Assembly: GCF_006970445.1 (NCBI RefSeq)
Contig: NZ_CP033877.1
Location: 1,558,750 to 1,622,749 of the forward strand
From: Stenotrophomonas maltophilia
GTDB taxonomy: Bacteria; Pseudomonadota; Gammaproteobacteria; Xanthomonadales; Xanthomonadaceae
DNA length: 64,000 nt
Direction: 5' to 3'
The position numbers and the translations under genes are program-made. Positions 46,626 to 54,305 of the stretch are shown in pieces. The notes beneath the pieces are model-generated. The model was not told the DNA's origin. It searched no databases and was given only the letters and a program-made list of their open reading frames with translations. Within the stretch, counting starts at the first letter, position 1. Every line of letters begins with the position of its first letter.

Positions 46626-47331
46626 TATTAGGTTTGTGTCGGCGATTTTCATTGCCTTAATGGCTATGGCGAATCTGGTTGGATGCAGGGATTCTCAGGA
46701 TGCTGGTGTTGACCGTCCTGCTACGGACGCTGCAGCGAAAGTCGACGATGATCGGCAGAGGCCAGAGGTAGGGTTGAGTGGATCAAGGGGGATCGCCGGC
46801 CTGCCTCCAAGCGCACTCCAACAATATTATGCATGTGGCGCAGATGAAGGGTCATGCAACAGAGATCCGCTGGTTGCGGCAAGCCCTGAGGAGGCGCAGT
46901 GGTTGCAGGCTAGGGGATATCCAGCGCCGGATCAGATCAAGAGTTCTCTTGCGGCTAGCACTGAATCTTTGAGGCTTGCTGCAGAAGAATCTGGGTCACT
47001 TGTTGACAAAAGTCTATATGGGCAGGCTTTGTTGAGGGATGGCAAGTACAGGGATGTGGTGGGGTCGATGGTTGATAGCTTCGTGCGCGATGGAAATATT
47101 TATGGTCTGTATCTAACTTCAGATGCCTATATGCAATCGGAGGAGTTAATGAATCCTCCTCTGGCAATGGCATATTTGCGATTAGCCTATCTCGCTGGGG
47201 ATTCAAAGGCAGGTGGTGTTCTTGAGGCGAAGTTCGGCCAGATGACTCCTCCCGAACGTGCTTTCGCTGATCGCAGGGCTGCAGATTTGAAGAGGAACAT
47301 GGCGCCGGACGGATCTTGGCCGAGGCCGTAG
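46615..47331 (+). CDS. Low-GC lipoprotein, partner of the preceding gene
   Basis: 238 residues from ATG 46615, inside the end of the upstream gene (11-base overlap). The signal peptide ends in a lipobox (MANLVGCRDSQ). Asp at +3 rather than +2 after the lipidated Cys suggests outer-membrane sorting. A spacer rich in Asp/Arg precedes a helical C-terminal region (about 110-225) with a repeat-like rhythm (DKSLYGQALLRDGKYRDVV; NPPLAMAYLRLAYLAGDS) reminiscent of Sel1/TPR repeats. Base composition is low like its partner. Such secreted-protein/lipoprotein pairs can be effector and immunity, but this is inference. Confidence 0.75.
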   Translation: MDANIRFVSAIFIALMAMANLVGCRDSQDAGVDRPATDAAAKVDDDRQRPEVGLSGSRGIAGLPPSALQQYYACGADEGSCNRDPLVAASPEEAQWLQARGYPAPDQIKSSLAASTESLRLAAEESGSLVDKSLYGQALLRDGKYRDVVGSMVDSFVRDGNIYGLYLTSDAYMQSEELMNPPLAMAYLRLAYLAGDSKAGGVLEAKFGQMTPPERAFADRRAADLKRNMAPDGSWPRP

Positions 47332-47347
47332 ATTGGATGGTTGCGTT

Positions 47348-47375
47348 ACCATCGGGCAGTTTTCTGCCCGATGGT
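47348..47375. terminator. Hairpin after the low-GC gene pair
   Basis: A perfect 12-base-pair stem ACCATCGGGCAG / CTGCCCGATGGT with a TTTT loop, 16 bases after the lipoprotein stop. It probably terminates the pair. Confidence 0.7.
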
Positions 47376-47484
47376 TATGATGTGCGGGTTAGAATATTTT
47401 GGTGACCCCGCCGCGGGTGATAGAGTTGCTTGAGGGAAATCGCGTTGGTAAGGAGTAAGCTCTGCTCCACTTCTTCAGTGACCT

Positions 47485-48148
47485 GTGAATCCGAACGATT
47501 CGAGATGGCGGTTTGAATCGCCCTCGGGCATGTCGTATCGCGAAGCGTTGGATTTACAGGAGCTGGGTCTTCTAGGGGATTCTGCAGCGACGACGCAGTT
47601 CTTGCTTGGAGTGACGTGTGCGGATCACGGGCTTGCCATCAGAGTTCGGTCAGGCACCGTGTCTGGCTATCACTCCCTGTCAAAGCACCTGAGCGAGATG
47701 GGCCTGATGCCCGGCCTGCCGGCCTGAGCGATACAGCTCGCCCCGATGTTGAGCGGAACGGCCACCATCGTCTTCAGCCATGCGCTGCTGGGATCGGGGC
47801 GTCGATTCGCGCTCGCTGCATTGACGTCCACGTTGTTCGGCGTGGCGATGTTCAGCAACGGCGCCTTCACCACCAGCAGCCCGCTGCACGGCATGTATGC
47901 AATCGGCATCTTTTCGATCCTGACGCTGCTGCTGCGCCAGGTAGCGCTGGGCGCCGACGTGTCCCCCGCGCATGGCATGGGTGGCCCCGGCCACATCGCT
48001 GCTGGGGATGGTCTACCTGTGGTCGGTGATGTCCGGCTTCGATCCGCCGCCGTACCGTGGCCTGACCCAGCGCATCGCGCTGCTGCCGGCGTTCGGCGGG
48101 TGCACCTTCGCTGCGCTGGAGTTGCGTCAGCGGCACATCCGCCACTGA
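47485..48148 (+). pseudogene. Broken DUF998-like membrane protein gene
   Basis: The readable protein runs across two lesions. The first part contains SGYHSLSKHLSEMGLMPGLPA, like the DUF998 signature (GYDPxSxHxSE), then a TGA at 47725-47727 where Trp (TGG) would fit; the same frame continues AIQLAPMLSGTATIVFSHALLG and NGAFTTSSPLHGMYAIGIFSIL. Near 47965-47985 the frame shifts, and the tail SLLGMVYLWSVMSGFDPPPY ... RQRHIRH follows in the next frame to the stop at 48146. The first 40 codons look foreign and low-GC, so the gene's true 5' end may have been replaced by the island. Confidence 0.65.
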
Positions 48149-48199
48149 GGCGGGGCTGTTACGCTGGCCTCTGCGCATGAACGGCTGCAGGCACCTGAC

Positions 48200-48697
48200 A
48201 TGACCCTCCGGCCATTGACCGGCGACGACGCGGACATCCTCTGGGCTGCGCGATTGCGGGCACTTCGTGACTCTCCCGCGGCATTCCTGTCCACGCTTGC
48301 CGAGGCGGAGAAAGACACCTCGGACGTGATGCGTGCGCAGTTGGCCGACCCTCAGACGCGCTACTTCGGTGCGTTCGTTGATGGCGCCCTTGTCGGCTTC
48401 CTGCGCTACGTGCGTCCGGTTCGCATCGCGCGGCGACATACCGCGGAGGTGCACAGTGTCCATGTGGATGCCGGCCACCGCGGCCAGGGGATCGCGCGGC
48501 AGCTGTTTCTCGCGGCATTCGCGGATGCGCACGCGGAAGGTATTGAATCGCTCACCCTTACGGTGCTGGCGGACAATGCTGCCGCTTGCAGGGTGTACGA
48601 ATCACTGGGTTTCACCGCGTTCGGAAGGGAGCCGCAGGCGGTGAAGCGTGCGGGTGCGTACACGGATCTGGTCGCCTACCAGGTATCCCTGCACTGA
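48200..48697 (+). CDS. GNAT-family N-acetyltransferase
   Basis: 165-residue acetyltransferase. The GNAT fold is clear: start MTLRPLTGDDADILWAARL, strand VHSVHVDAGHRGQGIARQLF with the acetyl-CoA pyrophosphate-binding Q/RxxGxG/A (RGQGIA), and the late motif LTVLADNAAACRVYESLGF. The substrate is unknown. It lies directly after the broken DUF998-like gene and marks a return to normal chromosomal codon use. Confidence 0.9.
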   Translation: MTLRPLTGDDADILWAARLRALRDSPAAFLSTLAEAEKDTSDVMRAQLADPQTRYFGAFVDGALVGFLRYVRPVRIARRHTAEVHSVHVDAGHRGQGIARQLFLAAFADAHAEGIESLTLTVLADNAAACRVYESLGFTAFGREPQAVKRAGAYTDLVAYQVSLH

Positions 48698-48782
48698 GGG
48701 CGGCCTGCTGTCATACGGCACGGGCAGGGGCGAGGTTCCATGGCACGATGGTGTAAGCCCCTCACTGCATGAAGCACGGGCA

Positions 48783-49292
48783 ATGCACGTACAGGTATCG
48801 AGCTGGGATGAGGTTGTACCCGCGCAGCGTCGCCAGGCGGTGGAGCTGGTGCGGAGCGCTTTCCCGGACATGCAGGGAGACGGCTACGCCACCCCGGGGC
48901 CGGTCGCTCTGGCCCTGGCCCTGGAAGGCGATCAAGTGGTCGCCCACCTCGCACTGTACGAACGTAGCGTCCTGCTGGACGACGACGCGGAACGGATCGG
49001 CCTGATCGGCGGTGTCGTGGTGCGTACAGATGCCCGCGGAAATCGCGTCGCGTCACGCTTGATCGAAGCTGCGCATGCCGAGCTGCGTCATCGTGGGATC
49101 GATTTCGCGGTGCTGTTCGCCCTCGATCATCGGCACTACGCCTCGGCTGGATATGCGCCGATGCAGAACGAAACCTGCTTCATCGAAGACGGCCAAGCGC
49201 GTCGGTTCGTCTATCGAGGCGGCATGGTCGCCGCTTTGGGTGCGCGGCGATGGACCATCGCGGTCCTCGATCTGCAGGGTGAAACGGTCTAG
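48783..49292 (+). CDS. GNAT-family acyltransferase, NodA-like
   Basis: 169 residues from ATG 48783. It begins MHVQVSSWDEVVPAQRRQAV and has the acyl-CoA motif VVVRTDARGNRVASRLIEAA (R-G-N-R-V-A in place of the usual Q/R-x-x-G-x-G/A) and the segment FAVLFALDHRHYASAGYAPM, the pattern FCxxxxxxFYxxxGW of GNAT enzymes. The opening resembles NodA-type acyltransferases. No neighbour hints at the substrate. The frame is open upstream to 48648, but this ATG is the best start. Confidence 0.8.
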   Translation: MHVQVSSWDEVVPAQRRQAVELVRSAFPDMQGDGYATPGPVALALALEGDQVVAHLALYERSVLLDDDAERIGLIGGVVVRTDARGNRVASRLIEAAHAELRHRGIDFAVLFALDHRHYASAGYAPMQNETCFIEDGQARRFVYRGGMVAALGARRWTIAVLDLQGETV

Positions 49293-49368
49293 ACGGCGCC
49301 TGCGTGCAGTTGCGACCAAACCCCAGTATCGTGGCGATTGTCCAATGCGAACCAGGGAGCGGTGCGGG

Positions 49369-49914
49369 ATGGCACGATATCTGCTGATGGCGATGCTTCT
49401 GCTGGGATGTGCCCCGCTGGCATCGGCCCAGGTCTACAAATGCAAGGGCGCATCCGGAGAAACGGTATACAGCCAGAATCCGTGCGCTGCCGGTGCCGAA
49501 CCCATGAAGCTGCGTTCCAGTCGTTCCTCCACCGAGTCGGCGGGAGAGGCTGCGAACCGTGCGGCCGTGTACCAGAACACTGAACTGGCCGACGCCGGTA
49601 TCGAGGAACGCAACTGCGTACAGGGCGAGCGCGCGCGGATCTATGGTCCGCTGGAATCACGAAGCCAGGAGGTGGGGCGCCAGATCGCCGAATTGAATCG
49701 ACAACTGGCCACGACCAACGGCACGCTGGCCGGGGCAACCCAGGATTCGGGCATCCGCGCACAGGTCGCCAGCATGCAGCAATCGCTGAGTGCAGAGCGG
49801 GTCGCGGCCGATACGCAGATGGCGAACGCACGCGAGCAGTGTGCTTCGACCCGCCGTGACCGTGAGCGCTCGGTGCGCGACAAGTTCAGCAACGCACCGG
49901 CAATCACGCGCTGA
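49369..49914 (+). CDS. DUF4124 domain-containing periplasmic protein
   Basis: 181 residues from ATG 49369 (upstream ATG 49345 is an alternative). A signal peptide ends PLASA/QVYKC. The DUF4124 core follows (VYKCKGASGETVYSQNPC), with two cysteines likely paired. The rest is a long charged coiled coil (about residues 75-165) with two more cysteines (RNCVQGE, EQCAST). DUF4124 proteins are common exported proteins of unknown role in this family. Confidence 0.8.
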   Translation: MARYLLMAMLLLGCAPLASAQVYKCKGASGETVYSQNPCAAGAEPMKLRSSRSSTESAGEAANRAAVYQNTELADAGIEERNCVQGERARIYGPLESRSQEVGRQIAELNRQLATTNGTLAGATQDSGIRAQVASMQQSLSAERVAADTQMANAREQCASTRRDRERSVRDKFSNAPAITR

Positions 49915-49924
49915 AACGTCGTCA

Positions 49925-50572
49925 TCAGGTGGGAGCGCGCGTCGGAAGTGCCGTTTCCGCGCGGAAGTTGCGTCCCACCGGTTCGCTCACGCCCAGGTAG
50001 TGGCGGAACAGGTAGATCAGCGGCTTCCAGCGGGCGACGTCGATGTGCTGGGTACCGGTCACGGTGATCGCTTCGTGCGCATGCACGCAACGGATGCGTC
50101 CCTCGACGATCACGAAGCCCTGGCCGTCATCCTCGCCGGGCGGGTGCATCGCCATCACGCTGACTTCCACCTGCAGCGGGCACTCGGCAATCGCCACCGG
50201 CGCGACGTGGGTCGAGTCGATCGCACTGAAGCCTCCCAGTGCGAACTTGTCGCGGACGTGCACGTAGCCCATCGCCTGTTTGGCGGCCGGTACCGGCTGG
50301 CAGCCGGTTGCCCGTGCGATCGCCTCGACCTGTGTGGCCTGCGCGGAGGAGGGGAAGTTCAGCACGCACTCGTTGCGCAGCTGCAGGTTGCGATAGCCCT
50401 GGCCCTGTACGCCGAGGCCGAGCACCACCCGGTTGCCCAGGGCCCAGAACGAAGACAGCGGACTGATGTTGCTGCTGCCGTCGTCGTTCAGCGTGGTCAT
50501 CAGCAGCACCGGCGTGCCCGGGTACAGGACCGAAGGAGTGATGCGGCGGCGGGGGATCGGAGCGGTTTTCAC
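49925..50572 (-). CDS. Flavin reductase-like (FMN-binding split-barrel) protein
   Basis: 215 residues from GTG 50572 (VKTAPIPRRRITPSVLYPGT). The sequence has the split beta-barrel pattern of flavin reductases (PVLLMTTLNDDGSSNISPLSSFWALG, RNLQLRNECVLNFPSS, KFALGGFSA) and ends RHYLGVSEPVGRNF. It is divergent from an ArsR-type regulator across 105 bases, a usual arrangement for regulator and target. It may reduce FMN or bind it to detoxify a small molecule. The frame stays open far upstream but only as the shadow of the regulator. Confidence 0.8.
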   Translation of the reverse strand: MKTAPIPRRRITPSVLYPGTPVLLMTTLNDDGSSNISPLSSFWALGNRVVLGLGVQGQGYRNLQLRNECVLNFPSSAQATQVEAIARATGCQPVPAAKQAMGYVHVRDKFALGGFSAIDSTHVAPVAIAECPLQVEVSVMAMHPPGEDDGQGFVIVEGRIRCVHAHEAITVTGTQHIDVARWKPLIYLFRHYLGVSEPVGRNFRAETALPTRAPT

Positions 50573-50677
50573 GGCAGGCCTTGCGCTATCGGGGTGGCCA
50601 CTGTGCCTTGGCAGACGGTGCCGACGCTTCGGCCTGCATCGAACTGTCGGCCCGCAACGGCGTGCCACAATGCGGGC

Positions 50678-51391
50678 ATGGTCCACACCTCCGGTTCCCT
50701 TGTCAGTGTCGGTGCCCTGGTCGGTGACCAGGCGCGCGCGGCCATGCTGCTGCAGCTGATGGATGGGCGTGCCTACACCGCGATGGAGCTGGCCCGCGTG
50801 GCCGGGGTGACACCGCAGACGGCGAGTACGCATCTGCGCAGGCTGGTCGAGGGCGATCTGCTGGTCGCGGTCGCGCAGGGGCGACACCGCTACCACCGGC
50901 TGGCCTCGCACGAGGTTGCCGACATGCTGGAAGGCATCCTGCGCGTTGCCGATCGCACGCCGTCCTGCACGGCTTCCGCATCGCGCAGCATGCCGGCGTT
51001 GCGCCAGGCGCGTTCCTGCTACCGGCATCTGGCCGGCGTGCACGCGGTGGCGATCACTGACCATCTGCTGCGCGCAGGGCATGTACGCATGCAGGCGGCG
51101 CACTGGGACGTGACCGATGCCGGTGCGGTGTTCCTGCGGCAGATCGGGCAGCCGTTGGCCGATCTGCTGCAGCAGCCGAGGGCGGCCAAGCCTGCGCGGC
51201 ACTGCCGGGGCTGCCTGGACTGCACCGAGCGACGACCGCACCTGGCCGGTCTGGTCGGTGAAGCCATGCTGGACAGTTTTCTGCACAACGATTGGTTGCG
51301 AAGGGTGGAGAACCGGCGCGAGCTGCGGATCACCCCGGCAGGGCAGGCCGCCTTTGCACGCCTGTTTTCGATCCACAGCTTCGGCGGCTGA
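50678..51391 (+). CDS. ArsR-family transcriptional regulator with extended C-terminus
   Basis: 237-residue winged-helix repressor. The DNA-binding region is ELARVAGVTPQTASTHLRRL with the wing QGRHRYHRLAS (residues about 35-75), typical of ArsR/SmtB. A longer C-terminal domain has the cysteine group RHCRGCLDCTERR, which could bind a metal or sense thiol oxidation, and ends RELRITPAGQAAFARLF. Divergent from the flavin reductase gene, which it probably controls. Confidence 0.88.
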   Translation: MVHTSGSLVSVGALVGDQARAAMLLQLMDGRAYTAMELARVAGVTPQTASTHLRRLVEGDLLVAVAQGRHRYHRLASHEVADMLEGILRVADRTPSCTASASRSMPALRQARSCYRHLAGVHAVAITDHLLRAGHVRMQAAHWDVTDAGAVFLRQIGQPLADLLQQPRAAKPARHCRGCLDCTERRPHLAGLVGEAMLDSFLHNDWLRRVENRRELRITPAGQAAFARLFSIHSFGG

Positions 51392-51484
51392 CGGGCGCGA
51401 CATTCGGCACCCGCTTGCGCGCGCTGATAATCTGCGATTCCTCGTGACGCAGGCCAACCTTCATTTCCACAACGGCGGTTGCGT

Positions 51485-52228
51485 TCATACCCGGCCGATC
51501 CGCATGTTGATCGGCCAGCGGATCGCACGGCGCTGTTGCGGATCGCCCCAGTGTGCGGCCAGTTCGTCTGCGTAGTCCTGCAGCAGTGCCTGCTGGCCGG
51601 CTTCGCGTGCGCGCCGCACCGCCGACCAGGTGCTGAAGTAGCCCAGCGTCTCGACCAGGTTCCAGTCGCGCTCGATCGCCAGTGTGGGATAGGCGAACTC
51701 GTCGAACGGGAACGCCAGGTCGGCATAGCCGCTGTCGACCAGGCGGCGCTCGGCCGGCCAGTAGCGGCCCATGTCAGTGCCGTAGAAGCGGGAGAAGCGT
51801 GGTTGCAGGTCGGCCTCCAACTGCGGTGTGCCGTAGCTGACCAGCGCCAGCACGGCACCGGGCGCGGCAACGCGGCGCACTTCGGCGTAGAACGCTGGCA
51901 GATCGAACCAGTGCGCGGCCTGGGCGACGGCAATCAGATCGGCACTGGCATCCGCCAATGGCAGTTGTTCGGCCGAGGCCTGCTGGTAGCTGACGCCTGC
52001 CGCAGGCGCTGCGTTGGCGATCTGGTCGGCGCTCGGGTCCATGCCCAGCACTGCATCGAAGTGCGGTGCGAGCAGGCGGGTGAGCTGGCCGTTGCCACAC
52101 CCCACATCGATCGCCAGTGCGTGCGTGCTGCACGACGACGCGAGGAAGTCCGCCAATGCAGCGGGATAGTCGGGACGGTGTGCGGCGTAGTTGCGGCCGC
52201 CCTGGTCGAACCAGTTCTGTGGGCTCAT
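51485..52228 (-). CDS. Class I SAM-dependent methyltransferase
   Basis: 247-residue cytosolic methyltransferase. Motif I is DVGCGNGQLT, the acidic residue of motif II is MDPSADQI, and the later motif is ADLIAVAQAAHWFD, placing it in the methyltransferase type 11/UbiE-like group. Its start overlaps the MarR-type gene stop by four bases, so it is probably co-regulated with it. The acceptor is unknown. Confidence 0.88.
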   Translation of the reverse strand: MSPQNWFDQGGRNYAAHRPDYPAALADFLASSCSTHALAIDVGCGNGQLTRLLAPHFDAVLGMDPSADQIANAAPAAGVSYQQASAEQLPLADASADLIAVAQAAHWFDLPAFYAEVRRVAAPGAVLALVSYGTPQLEADLQPRFSRFYGTDMGRYWPAERRLVDSGYADLAFPFDEFAYPTLAIERDWNLVETLGYFSTWSAVRRAREAGQQALLQDYADELAAHWGDPQQRRAIRWPINMRIGRV

Positions 52229-52692
52229 CGATGCAGTCCTCGTACCTCGGTCAGGCGTTGTGCGAAGCCGCGCTGTTCCAGCGCGCGTGCGGTAGCTTCG
52301 AGGACATCGAGCAGCGGATGGCCGATCTCGGCTTCCAGCGTGCCGATGGCTTCGAAGATCAGTGACCAGTGCGGCTCCAGGCGGCGCAGCAGGGCCTGGC
52401 CCTCGGCGGTGAGGGTCAACGCGCTCTTGCGCGCGTCTGCGGCCATCGGTTGCCGCCGCAGCAGCCCCTGGTCGATCATCAGGCCCACCGTCTGGCTGAT
52501 TGCGCCCTGGGTGAGGCGGCTGGCGTCGGTGATTTCGCCCACGGTGCGCGCGCCACCGGCGAGGGCGCGCATCACGGGGGTGTAGCGCGCGCGGTAATCC
52601 AGGCCCATGTCCCGATAGACCTGTTCGGCCCCCTGGTCAACGAGTTCGGCGGTGTAGCGAAGCAGTTCGCCCAGTCCAGCAGTGTGTCTCAT
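52225..52692 (-). CDS. MarR-family transcriptional regulator
   Basis: 155 residues from ATG 52692 (an upstream TTG at 52701 is less likely). The winged helix is ITDASRLTQGAISQTVGLMI followed by the wing RQPMAADARKSALTLTAEGQ. A perfect 14-base palindrome lies 13 bases before the start, fitting autoregulation. It shares a transcript with the downstream methyltransferase gene. Confidence 0.9.
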   Translation of the reverse strand: MRHTAGLGELLRYTAELVDQGAEQVYRDMGLDYRARYTPVMRALAGGARTVGEITDASRLTQGAISQTVGLMIDQGLLRRQPMAADARKSALTLTAEGQALLRRLEPHWSLIFEAIGTLEAEIGHPLLDVLEATARALEQRGFAQRLTEVRGLHR

Positions 52693-52705
52693 GGCTGGCA
52701 ATATG

Positions 52706-52719
52706 CATTAGGCCTAATG
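52706..52719. promoter_or_regulatory. MarR operator palindrome
   Basis: CATTAGGCCTAATG is a perfect 14-base palindrome placed 14-27 bases upstream of the MarR-family start, where it would overlap the ribosome-binding/transcription start region. Confidence 0.7.
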
Positions 52720-52846
52720 GAGTTTCAAGGGCCAGTCTCAGCCGCCTGCGACATGGGAAGGCGCTATGGTCGAGTTCCGAGTCTTAGGGAGCTGGAATGG
52801 CGAGCAAGGACATGAACGATCGCGGCACGCTGGCGGTACGTCGGCA

Positions 52847-53116
52847 ATGAGCAAATCTTCTGTGGAAGTACGTTGGCTGACGTTCCGGCTGATGAACGGC
52901 CAGTCGATCGGACCGGATCGACTGAAGGATGGATGGGTGATTGCTTCGGAGACCCGCCACTGCGGGGTGCGCCGCGAGTCCATCGAAGGCGCGGGCGTGG
53001 TCTACGCGCTGTATGCACCGGCCAACCTGGCCTCCCCACGGCGCGCGGAGATGCGCATGCGCGAATTCCTGATGAGCTCCGGCTACACCTTCACCATGGG
53101 CACGCTGGGCGGCTGA
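52847..53116 (+). CDS. Hypothetical protein, 89 residues
   Basis: From ATG 52847 the product reads MSKSSVEVRWLTFRLMNGQS onward; an alpha/beta composition without signal peptide or membrane segment. It contains GPDRLKDGWVIASETRHCG and RAEMRMREFLMSSGYTFTMG. The frame is open to 52766 but this start overlaps a short upstream peptide stop (ATGA). It converges on a thioesterase gene. I recognise no family. Confidence 0.6.
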   Translation: MSKSSVEVRWLTFRLMNGQSIGPDRLKDGWVIASETRHCGVRRESIEGAGVVYALYAPANLASPRRAEMRMREFLMSSGYTFTMGTLGG

Positions 53117-53132
53117 CGCCGCCCTTTGGGGA

Positions 53133-53897
53133 TTACGGGCGCACGGTCAGTGCCTGGCCGAGCATGCCGATCGGACCGCGTGCATCGTGCAGCACCGTGC
53201 TGGTCAGGCCCAGGCCTTGGTGGCCGAACGATACGGACGTGTCGAAGCCCAGCCACTCGCCCTCGGGCATGCCGAACAGGTGCGCGGTCAGATCGAGGTT
53301 GGGAAAGGCAACCTCCTTCGGATCGGCACGCACGGCCATGCCATTGGACAGGTCGAACAGGGTGGCCGCACGCGCCAGCGCACTGACCGGCTCGTCGTCC
53401 AGCAGCGCGTGCTTCGCGCGCGCCCAGTAGGTGGCCCGTCCAGGCCCCTGGTCGTGCCGGCGGATCTCCACGCTCTTGATGAATCCACCTGGCCACACCG
53501 TACCCGGATCCCACGCGGGCATCGAATCCGGTGGCGCGATGGCGGCGATCGGCGTGCCGGCGATGGCCCCGGTATCGTTCGGGCGCATCAGCCACGCACG
53601 GACACGCAGCGCCGGGCGATCGTCATGGCGCAGCGTGGCTTCGACCAGTTCAATGGTGCGGCCACCGCGCAGCACCTGCACATCGGCCTCCATTGCTTCG
53701 ATCGGGATGGTGCCGAGGATGTCGTAGGACAGGCGCGCGATCAGGAAGCCATGGCCACGCGCGGCGGCGTCACGTTCCAGGTGGTGGGCCAGCAACCCGA
53801 TCGCCGGTGCGATGTGCTGCTCGCGGATGTTCCAGGCGCCGCCGGTATGTTCAGTCGGCAGGTAGCGGGTGTCATTCAGTCGTTCGAAGAAGGCCAT
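53133..53897 (-). CDS. Acyl-CoA thioesterase-like (TesB/PaaI double hotdog) protein
   Basis: 254 residues from ATG 53897 (MAFFERLNDTRYLPTEHTGG). The region AWNIREQHIAPAIGLLAHHLE and later YDILGTIPIEAMEADVQVLRGGRTIELVEATL follow the TesB-like thioesterase plan with two hotdog domains; the second includes GLGLTSTVLHDARGPIGMLGQ. It probably hydrolyses medium or long acyl-CoA. A 25-residue longer start exists but its composition is not coding-like. A 22-base palindrome lies upstream. Confidence 0.8.
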   Translation of the reverse strand: MAFFERLNDTRYLPTEHTGGAWNIREQHIAPAIGLLAHHLERDAAARGHGFLIARLSYDILGTIPIEAMEADVQVLRGGRTIELVEATLRHDDRPALRVRAWLMRPNDTGAIAGTPIAAIAPPDSMPAWDPGTVWPGGFIKSVEIRRHDQGPGRATYWARAKHALLDDEPVSALARAATLFDLSNGMAVRADPKEVAFPNLDLTAHLFGMPEGEWLGFDTSVSFGHQGLGLTSTVLHDARGPIGMLGQALTVRP

Positions 53898-53982
53898 CGT
53901 GTGCGTTGCTTCAGCAGGGAGGAAGGTGGGAGGTGCTGCACCGGTCCCTGCATCGTAAGCGTTTGGCAGCATCGCAGGCTGA

Positions 53983-54004
53983 GCCGGCTCCTGCAGGAGC
54001 CGGC
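53983..54004. terminator. Palindrome between the Cys-rich gene and the thioesterase gene
   Basis: A perfect 22-base palindrome, GCCGGCTCCTG and its exact complement around a CTGCAG centre, lies 11 bases after the stop of the Cys-rich gene (minus strand). It probably folds as a terminator-like stem, although no T-tract follows. Confidence 0.5.
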
Positions 54005-54014
54005 CGGATGCCGG

Positions 54015-54215
54015 TCAGGGAGACGGGCAGTCCATTTCGCGACACAGCTTGTACTCGGCCAGACACTGCTCGGAGGTCTTGCCCAGCGGTCCCTGTGATG
54101 TACGCAGGCACTGCTCGTACTTCAGCGTGCAGAACTCGCAGGTTCCTGCGGCGAAGGCCAGGCCGGTCACGGCCATGCCAAGGAGCATCACGGTCTTCAA
54201 GGTCGTCTTGATCAT
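54015..54215 (-). CDS. Small exported cysteine-rich protein
   Basis: 66 residues from ATG 54215. A clear signal peptide (LKTVMLLGMAVTGLAFA/AG) precedes a mature peptide of about 42 residues with six cysteines in three spaced pairs (GTCEFC, EQCLRT, EQCLAE, KLCREMDC), which should form a compact disulfide fold. No family is recognised. It may be a small periplasmic metal-binding or toxin-like peptide. Confidence 0.65.
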   Translation of the reverse strand: MIKTTLKTVMLLGMAVTGLAFAAGTCEFCTLKYEQCLRTSQGPLGKTSEQCLAEYKLCREMDCPSP

Positions 54216-54305
54216 CACGTCAGTCCTTTGTGTGCCCGTCACTGGGCCCGGCCACCATAGCAGCCCTTCCGGCATGCACTTGATGCGTTGCGGCACGCGA
54301 TGGAC

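Noticed and set aside
47725..47727. TGA read as selenocysteine in the DUF998-like gene
   Set aside because: A second lesion (frameshift) lies further downstream, and Trp (TGG) is what the context suggests. No SECIS-like hairpin follows, so a pseudogene is the simpler reading.
50573..51457. Long N-terminal extension of the flavin reductase-like protein
   Set aside because: It lies opposite the ArsR-type gene and has shadow-like composition. The GTG at 50572 gives a normal family length.
52798..52850. A 17-codon peptide (MASKDMNDRGTLAVRRQ) before the 52847 gene
   Set aside because: It overlaps the next start by four bases, which could mean translational coupling, but it is too short to support as a gene from sequence alone.
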